In this document: positions 6,149 through 10,377 of the stretch, one piece after another
Position numbering within the stretch: position 1 is the stretch's first letter
Layout of the letters: each line of letters opens with the position of its first letter
From: Bryobacterales bacterium
GTDB lineage: Bacteria > Acidobacteriota > Terriglobia > Bryobacterales > Bryobacteraceae
Direction: 5' to 3'
Assembly (NCBI GenBank): GCA_003132905.1
Contig: PKZC01000356.1
Location: 6,453 to 16,829 of the forward strand
Length of the DNA: 10,377 nucleotides
Translations under genes and position numbers: made by a program
Notes under the pieces: model-generated
What the model was told of the DNA's origin: nothing
Databases searched by the model: none
The model's input: only the letters and a program-made list of their open reading frames with translations

Positions 6149-6586
6149 GTGAAACAGACGCTTCGTTCCTGGGAACCGTACACACGCTCGATCCTGCGCG
6201 TCATTCTTGCGTTCGTTTTCTCGCTCCACGGATATCGCTTGGTGTATGGAATGTTTCCCCAATTGGCCAGGCGTGCGGGTGTGGGCCGGATGCCGCTCGA
6301 CGGACTGCCAGCGTGGACGGGCTATTTCGCGATCGTCGCTGGCGCCCTCTTGCTCTTGGGGCTGCTGACCAAGGTCGCGGCGCTGGTGATGTCGCTTCAA
6401 TCGCTGGCGGCGTTTCTGATCGTCGCCGCTCCGCGTTCGCCTGTTCCACTTCGAGCCGGCGCCAACGAAGTGCTGCTGTATTTCCTGATCTTCCTGTACT
6501 TCGCCGCGGCCGGAGGCGGGCGTTGGAGCCTGGATGCGGCAATCCAGAAGTGGCGCGGCCTGCCTCCGCCTTTTCCCGGCGAATAA
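6149..6586 (+). CDS. DoxX family membrane protein, second of a tandem pair
   Basis: 145 residues from GTG 6149, with GAGGA at 6134-6138 inside the end of the upstream gene. A TTG at 6140, overlapping the upstream stop, is an alternative start. Hydrophobic segments: ILRVILAFVFSLHGYRL (about 12-28), where SLHGYRL replaces the QHGAEKL signature of its neighbour; a second in WTGYFAIVAGALLLLGLL with the family's short G-rich turn; a third in VAALVMSLQSLAAFLIV; and a fourth in VLLYFLIFLYFAAAGGG. It ends with the G-x-W-S-L-D-A block, which parallels GPWSIDALL of the first copy, so the pair looks like a diverged duplication. The stop is 19 bp from the convergent stop of the MBL gene, with no terminator hairpin visible between. 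Confidence 0.85.
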   Translation: MKQTLRSWEPYTRSILRVILAFVFSLHGYRLVYGMFPQLARRAGVGRMPLDGLPAWTGYFAIVAGALLLLGLLTKVAALVMSLQSLAAFLIVAAPRSPVPLRAGANEVLLYFLIFLYFAAAGGGRWSLDAAIQKWRGLPPPFPGE

Positions 6587-6605
6587 CTCCCGTGCGAATA
6601 GCGTC

Positions 6606-7511
6606 CTAAGGCGCGTCGGCATAAACACTTTTCACGAACCCCGCGGCGTTGGTGTTGGGCCAATCGGGATGCAGCTTCTTTAAATCAGCACTTACTGATT
6701 TGCCGGCGTCATCGGCCGACATACCCTGGCGCTTGAGCGCGAGCGCCCGAGTGCGGATTTCCGAGATCAAGTCCCGTTCCTGGGCCACCAGCGAACCATC
6801 GCCCGGAGCGCTATGGTCGGGCAGAACGTGCGCAGCGTTAAGGCTGGCGACTTTATCCACTACAGCGAGCCACGTCGAAGGAGTGCCACCGTCGCCGAAG
6901 ATCATCGGCATGGTCTTGTTCTGCACCACGTCGCCCGAAATCAACGTGCGATCCGGTTCTACGAACGTTAACTCATCGCCCTTGGTGTGGGCCTCTCCGA
7001 ACCAGATCAGCCGCGCCGTCACGCCGCCCAGATCGATCTTCGCTTCCTGGTCGAACGTCACGTCCGGCGCGCGCAATGCAACGCCTGCGAGCAACTCCTT
7101 ATTTCGTGGCGACATGTTGCTGAACATGTCGATCATCTCCTGCCCATGCTTCTCCATTTCCTGTTGCTGCCTGGTATTGCGGATCAGAAAGGTGCTGGGT
7201 GGAAAGCCGGGTTCACCGGCGGCGTGCTCGGGGTGGAAGTGCGTGGTGGTGAGAAAGAGCTTCTGATTATTGGGCGCGAGTTTCGCGGCCACGCGTGCGG
7301 CCGTGGCTCCATTTTTCGGGCCCAAGCCCGTATCCACTACCAGCGTTGCGTGGCTACCAACAACGATAGCGATGTTCGGAAACCCCATGATCGCCCAGAC
7401 ATGGTCGGAGATCTTCGTCGTGTCCTCGCCAACTAAGGGCTGGGGCATCTGCGCGACCGCGCCGGCGGTTGTCAGAATTGCCAGCGCCACCAGTTTCGAA
7501 TATGGCTTCAT
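6606..7511 (-). CDS. secreted MBL-fold hydrolase with intact metal ligands
   Basis: 301 residues from ATG 7511, chosen because AAGGAAAG sits six bases upstream; a GTG at 7532 would place extra residues before the signal peptide. The signal peptide is about 1-20 (ending A-V-A-Q). MBL motifs in order: VVDTG (58-62), the zinc loop HFHPEH (91-96), H175 in GEAHTKGDE, D194 in ISGDVV, and H233 in VLPDHSAPGDG. The loop is HxHxEH rather than HxHxDH, and the last motif is PDHS rather than PGHG; both variations occur in secreted MBL-fold proteins I associate with Acidobacteria. All histidine ligands are kept, so it is probably an active zinc hydrolase, of unknown substrate; a beta-lactamase role cannot be claimed. 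It is a single minus-strand gene convergent with the DoxX pair. Confidence 0.88.
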   Translation of the reverse strand: MKPYSKLVALAILTTAGAVAQMPQPLVGEDTTKISDHVWAIMGFPNIAIVVGSHATLVVDTGLGPKNGATAARVAAKLAPNNQKLFLTTTHFHPEHAAGEPGFPPSTFLIRNTRQQQEMEKHGQEMIDMFSNMSPRNKELLAGVALRAPDVTFDQEAKIDLGGVTARLIWFGEAHTKGDELTFVEPDRTLISGDVVQNKTMPMIFGDGGTPSTWLAVVDKVASLNAAHVLPDHSAPGDGSLVAQERDLISEIRTRALALKRQGMSADDAGKSVSADLKKLHPDWPNTNAAGFVKSVYADAP

Positions 7512-7648
7512 ATGTGTCTTTCCTTGTACCACGCCGAGATTAGTCCCGGCGGGGCCGGTGCCGGCATTTCAGAACGTGGACCGGGCGCCGGGAATTTGGG
7601 TTTTCGAGCTGCCCTGATCCACTGTTAGCTTGAAATGCTTTTGCGAGT

Positions 7649-7667
7649 TGATAGGCATGTTCTATTA
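7649..7667. promoter_or_regulatory. palindrome TGATAG-N7-CTATTA, candidate LysR-type box
   Basis: Imperfect 19-bp dyad (five of six arm positions pair) whose inner TAG-N7-CTA fits T-N11-A, the usual LysR-family operator form. It lies in the 212-bp divergent gap between the MBL gene (7511) and the cytochrome/monooxygenase-like gene (7724), which is followed by a LysR gene. The rest of that gap holds GC-rich sequence without a recognisable gene or RNA. Confidence 0.45.
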
Positions 7668-7686
7668 AAGCAGGAGTATTTTCTAT

Positions 7687-7715
7687 TTGACAGGCGCTAA
7701 TCCTCCCTTTAGTCT
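7687..7715 (+). promoter_or_regulatory. possible promoter of the cytochrome/monooxygenase-like gene
   Basis: A perfect -35 TTGACA (7687-7692), a 17-bp spacer and a weak -10 TAGTCT (7710-7715). The predicted transcription start would be within a few bases of ATG 7724, implying a leaderless or nearly leaderless mRNA. The weak -10 makes this uncertain. The palindrome at 7649-7667 lies 19 bp upstream of the -35. Confidence 0.4.
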
Positions 7716-7723
7716 AGGAACCA

Positions 7724-9085
7724 ATGCGTTTCATTGCTACTCTCTTCGCCTTCAGCATTGTTGCGTTGGCGGCTAATTCCTCGACAGTTACGTTCTATAA
7801 AGACATCGCTCCGATTTTGGAGAAGGACTGTCAAAACTGCCACCGCCCCGGCCAGATCGCGCCCATGTCCTTCCTTACCTATGAGAGCGTGAGACCGTGG
7901 GCAAAGGCTATGCGAGTTGCGGTGATAAGCAGGCAGATGCCTCCCTGGTTTGCGGACCCCAAGTACGGTCCTTATTTGAACGATCGATCGCTCAAACAGG
8001 ATGAGATCGATACCATTGTGAAATGGGTTGACGCGGGCGCGCCGGCGGGCGATGCCAAAGATGCTCCTCCAGCGCTGGAATGGTCAAAAGATTGGGCGTT
8101 TAAGCCGGATGTCATTATCGACGGTCCAACTACTGACCTTCCTGCCAATCCGAAGAACGGTGTCGTCGAGTGGATGACTGTAACCATGCCCACCGGATTC
8201 ACAAAAGACACCTGGATCACCTCGATACAATTCAAGCCAGAGCATCCCGAAATCACTCACCATATCTGCACGGGTTTTACTCCCCACACTGCAATCACCA
8301 AATATGGCGTCGCTTACTGGGAGGACAAGGACCGGGACGCGGAAGGATCCGCACTTCCGGACAAGGGACCGACGTTCGGCAATGGTAACCATCAAGTGGA
8401 CGCCGAAGGGAATCCCGCGCCGCCCGGTACGGCGCAGGGAGCCGCGGAAGATTGCTATTTGCCGGGGAACGCCGTGGCTGACTACAGAATCAACAACGCC
8501 GCGAAGCTGGTTCCAGCAGGCTACGACATGGTCTTCGTCCTGCACTACACGCCCAAAGGCACAGCCGTTACCGATCATGTCAAAGTTGGATTCACCGTGG
8601 CCGAGCGAGCGCCCGACCGTCGGTACGTCTCTCTATTCACCACTGCCCCCTTCGATAAGGAACATTTCGCGATTCCTCCGAACGATCCGAACTGGCATAG
8701 TCCACCGGCCGAAGTCACGTTTCTGACGGACGCCGAACTGGTGTACATGATGCCGCACATGCACTTCCGTGGGAAGGACATGACGTATACGCTTGAGTAC
8801 CCGGATGGTCGAAAGCAAGTAGTTTTGAGCGTGCCGCACTACGATTTCAATTGGCAACTCGGGTATTACACTTCGATAAAGGTGCCGAAGGGGACGAAGC
8901 TGCACGTTGAGGCTCATTACGACAATTCGATCAACAATAAACTGAACCCGAATCCCAACAAGACCGTGTATTACGGCAACATGAGCTGGGAGGAGATGAT
9001 GTTCCCCTTCTTTGGTGTGGTTGTCGACAAAAACACGGATCCGAACAAGATCATCAATTTTGGCGGCGCTTTCAGCGGCGGCTAA
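7724..9085 (+). CDS. secreted cytochrome c / copper type II monooxygenase-like (PHM-like) fusion
   Basis: 453 residues. The signal peptide is about 1-17. A short cytochrome c domain follows with CQNCH (36-40) and M72 in RQMPPWF as a candidate axial ligand. The remainder resembles the two-domain copper type II, ascorbate-dependent monooxygenase fold (peptidylglycine alpha-hydroxylating monooxygenase family). All expected copper ligand types can be seen in order: H179-H180 (THHICTGF) and H274 (VLHYTPKG) for the first copper, H345/H347 (PHMHFRGKDM) and M425 or M426 (SWEEMM) for the second. Proteins of this type are common in Acidobacteria and Planctomycetes but are uncharacterised. The haem domain could supply electrons in place of ascorbate, which is inference. 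The LysR gene follows 31 bp later on the same strand, so they may share control. The start is supported mainly by the signal peptide, as AGGAA is only three bases before ATG. Confidence 0.85.
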   Translation: MRFIATLFAFSIVALAANSSTVTFYKDIAPILEKDCQNCHRPGQIAPMSFLTYESVRPWAKAMRVAVISRQMPPWFADPKYGPYLNDRSLKQDEIDTIVKWVDAGAPAGDAKDAPPALEWSKDWAFKPDVIIDGPTTDLPANPKNGVVEWMTVTMPTGFTKDTWITSIQFKPEHPEITHHICTGFTPHTAITKYGVAYWEDKDRDAEGSALPDKGPTFGNGNHQVDAEGNPAPPGTAQGAAEDCYLPGNAVADYRINNAAKLVPAGYDMVFVLHYTPKGTAVTDHVKVGFTVAERAPDRRYVSLFTTAPFDKEHFAIPPNDPNWHSPPAEVTFLTDAELVYMMPHMHFRGKDMTYTLEYPDGRKQVVLSVPHYDFNWQLGYYTSIKVPKGTKLHVEAHYDNSINNKLNPNPNKTVYYGNMSWEEMMFPFFGVVVDKNTDPNKIINFGGAFSGG

Positions 9086-9116
9086 GGACTGGGGTGGTAA
9101 GCCGCATCTATATAGA

Positions 9117-10085
9117 ATGGATGCGATGATGATTGTTCGAAGGCTTGAGTACTTGGTTGCACTAGCCAGGGAAAAGCATTTCGCCCGCGCTGCCTTAGCT
9201 TGCCATGTCTCACAGCCGACGCTTTCCGCCGGTATTCAGCAGCTTGAAATCGATCTGGGAGTCCAAATCGTCAAGCGTGGGCACCGCTTTGAGGGGTTCA
9301 CGGAGGCAGGCGAACTCGTCCTGTCGTGGGCACTGCGCACGACCAGCGATGCTGAAACCCTTCGGCAACAACTCAAAGAACGGCAAGAAAGCCATGCCGC
9401 AACTTTACGTATCGGAGTGCTGGGTTCCGCCATCCCGCTCATGAAAATCTTTACAGTGCCGTTCCAGCGGCGCTATCCGAGCATGAACTTGGCAGTCACG
9501 ATACATGATGCATATGGGATTGAACAATGCATCGAAGAACGCTCACTTGATGTAGCCATCACCTACCTGGACAAAACCTCGCGGAACTATCGCCGGGCAC
9601 AACCGTTGTACGTCGAGGAGTACGAACTGCTGATCAAGCGGGGAACCCGCTTTTCCGGGAAAGCTTCGGCATGCTGGGAGGATATCAGGGAACAGCCGCT
9701 GTGTTTGCTGTCTCCGAACACCCGGATCTTTGGCGCCGAGGAGTCGGGGATCCTAAATCAGGCGCTCACCAAGACGCCGCACATTATTACAAACGCTATT
9801 TGGCTGGTTATGGATCACGTGCGCACTGGCAACTGGGCTTCCGTCCTTCCCAGGCCTGTTCGAGTCATGATCGCAGGCGACAGAGAATTGGAGGCCATTC
9901 GGTTGGAGCCAACCGGGGCCCAGCCGACAGTTGGAATTGTGCTGCCTCGCAGCGAGCCGGTATCTCAGGCAGCGGAAGCGTTTTTTGAAATTGCGGCGTC
10001 CATCGAATCACTCAACATTGTGGAAACGCTCCTGCAAGCCGAGGTAGAGCCCGTGGGTTCCGCGCCGCGAAGACGGGCCAAGTAA
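9117..10085 (+). CDS. LysR-type transcriptional regulator
   Basis: 322 residues from ATG 9117; in-frame ATGs at 9126 and 9129 are alternatives, and none has a good Shine-Dalgarno sequence (GGGGTGG is 19 bases away). The N-terminus is the winged helix-turn-helix of LysR regulators: RRLEYLVALAREKHFARAA (8-26), then the recognition-helix segment VSQPTLSAGIQQLE (31-44) and LGVQIVKR (47-54). The effector-binding domain starts at about residue 100 with LRIGVLGSAIPLM and runs to the end in the usual alternating beta/alpha pattern. Length is normal. It is the only clearly cytosolic protein in the window and is the natural candidate to bind the T-N11-A boxes at 1231-1250, 5657-5676 and 7649-7667. The inducer is unknown. 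It lies 31 bp after the cytochrome/monooxygenase-like gene and converges on the TonB receptor gene. Confidence 0.9.
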   Translation: MDAMMIVRRLEYLVALAREKHFARAALACHVSQPTLSAGIQQLEIDLGVQIVKRGHRFEGFTEAGELVLSWALRTTSDAETLRQQLKERQESHAATLRIGVLGSAIPLMKIFTVPFQRRYPSMNLAVTIHDAYGIEQCIEERSLDVAITYLDKTSRNYRRAQPLYVEEYELLIKRGTRFSGKASACWEDIREQPLCLLSPNTRIFGAEESGILNQALTKTPHIITNAIWLVMDHVRTGNWASVLPRPVRVMIAGDRELEAIRLEPTGAQPTVGIVLPRSEPVSQAAEAFFEIAASIESLNIVETLLQAEVEPVGSAPRRRAK

Positions 10086-10100
10086 AGCGGAATAGGGTTG

Positions 10101-10161
10101 CCCGCAATTCCCACACCACCGTTCTTTGTGCGGGATCAGAACTTTAACTTCATCGAAAGTT
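10101..10161. terminator. weak candidate terminator structures between convergent genes
   Basis: Two weak inverted repeats lie in the 92-bp gap: CCCGCA (10101-10106) with TGCGGG (10129-10134), loop 22, and AACTTT (10140-10145) with AAAGTT (10156-10161), loop 10. Neither has a clear T-tract. Position between two convergent genes is the main support. Confidence 0.25.
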
Positions 10162-10177
10162 AGACGATCCCGGTCGA

Positions 10178-10377
10178 CTAGAATACGTATTTCATAGCGA
10201 GCTGCACGATTCTTCCGCCCGAACCTGTCGGCGATGCTGAACCGGTTGTGGATTGGTCGGTGGTGATTGTACCGAACGTGCCACCCAGGGTATTGGTTGG
10301 GGTGCCTAGCCGCACCGAGTTGGTGACGTTGAAGCCTTCCACCCGGAACTCCAAGTGTTGTCCCTCGCGGATCGGGA
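10178..10377 (-). CDS. TonB-dependent receptor (Oar-like), C-terminal fragment
   Basis: Partial: about 65 C-terminal residues plus the stop, with the start beyond the right edge. The read contains RVEGFNVTNSVRLGTPT, then GTFGTITT, and ends GGRIVQLAMKYVF. This matches the terminal strands of the large Oar-like TonB-dependent receptors with a carboxypeptidase-regulatory-like domain that are abundant in Acidobacteria: R-x-E-x-F-N-x-x-N, F-G-x-I, and a final strand R-x-x-Q-x-A-x-K-x-x-F with the terminal phenylalanine required for outer-membrane insertion. It probably takes up a substrate across the outer membrane. It is convergent with the LysR gene, leaving about 92 bp between stops. The family call rests on the C-terminal signature only. 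Confidence 0.8.
   Translation of the reverse strand, partial: PIREGQHLEFRVEGFNVTNSVRLGTPTNTLGGTFGTITTDQSTTGSASPTGSGGRIVQLAMKYVF

Noticed and set aside
6606..7511. Calling the intact MBL protein a beta-lactamase.
   Set aside because: The MBL fold covers many hydrolases; HxHxEH and PDHS do not indicate a beta-lactam substrate.
7533..7620. GC-rich inverted repeats (GCCGG-TG-CCGGC and nearby CCGGG runs) as a small RNA or terminator.
   Set aside because: The stems are short, there is no T-tract, and the position is upstream of both flanking genes, where a terminator is not expected.
9012..9116. Upstream extension of the LysR frame to 9012.
   Set aside because: It overlaps the end of the preceding gene and adds a non-conserved arginine-rich stretch before the normal LysR N-terminus.

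Overview
The window is a roughly 55-60% GC bacterial segment, very probably from an acidobacterium of the Solibacter/Bryobacter type. The main clues are the family mix: a DUF6152 protein, reaction-centre-type dihaem cytochrome, cytochrome c/copper-monooxygenase-like fusion, and at the right edge the C-terminus of an Oar-like TonB-dependent receptor ending in K-Y-V-F. This assignment is inference from family content; no rRNA or other marker gene is present.

Layout: a minus-strand pair (DUF6152 protein, then a secreted 'ISGIW' protein running off the left edge) diverges at 1185-1316 from a plus-strand pair (dihaem cytochrome c, then a secreted cupin). The cupin converges, with only 2 bp between stop codons, on a second minus-strand operon: a secreted 'LTGYW' protein followed by a fusion of the same domain to a metallo-beta-lactamase (MBL) domain that has lost most metal ligands. 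That operon diverges at 5557-5720 from a plus-strand DoxX-DoxX pair. The DoxX pair converges on a minus-strand secreted MBL protein with intact ligands. Next come a plus-strand secreted cytochrome c/peptidylglycine-monooxygenase-like protein, a LysR-type regulator, and the convergent 3' end of the TonB receptor.

Nearly everything is predicted to act in the envelope: eight proteins carry visible signal peptides, two are membrane proteins, one is an outer-membrane receptor fragment, and only the LysR regulator is cytosolic. The set looks like a periplasmic redox or degradation module (haem, copper, zinc/cupin enzymes, DoxX and outer-membrane uptake) with a dedicated regulator. The substrate cannot be read from the sequence.

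The strongest unexplained signal is a perfect 20-bp sequence present once in each of the two divergent intergenic regions (1231-1250, and inverted at 5657-5676). It contains a TAA-N7-TTA dyad (T-N11-A, the LysR-box form). A related palindrome lies upstream of the cytochrome/monooxygenase-like gene at 7649-7667. Together they suggest one regulon across the window. The second notable signal is the degenerate MBL domain fused to the LSGYW domain.
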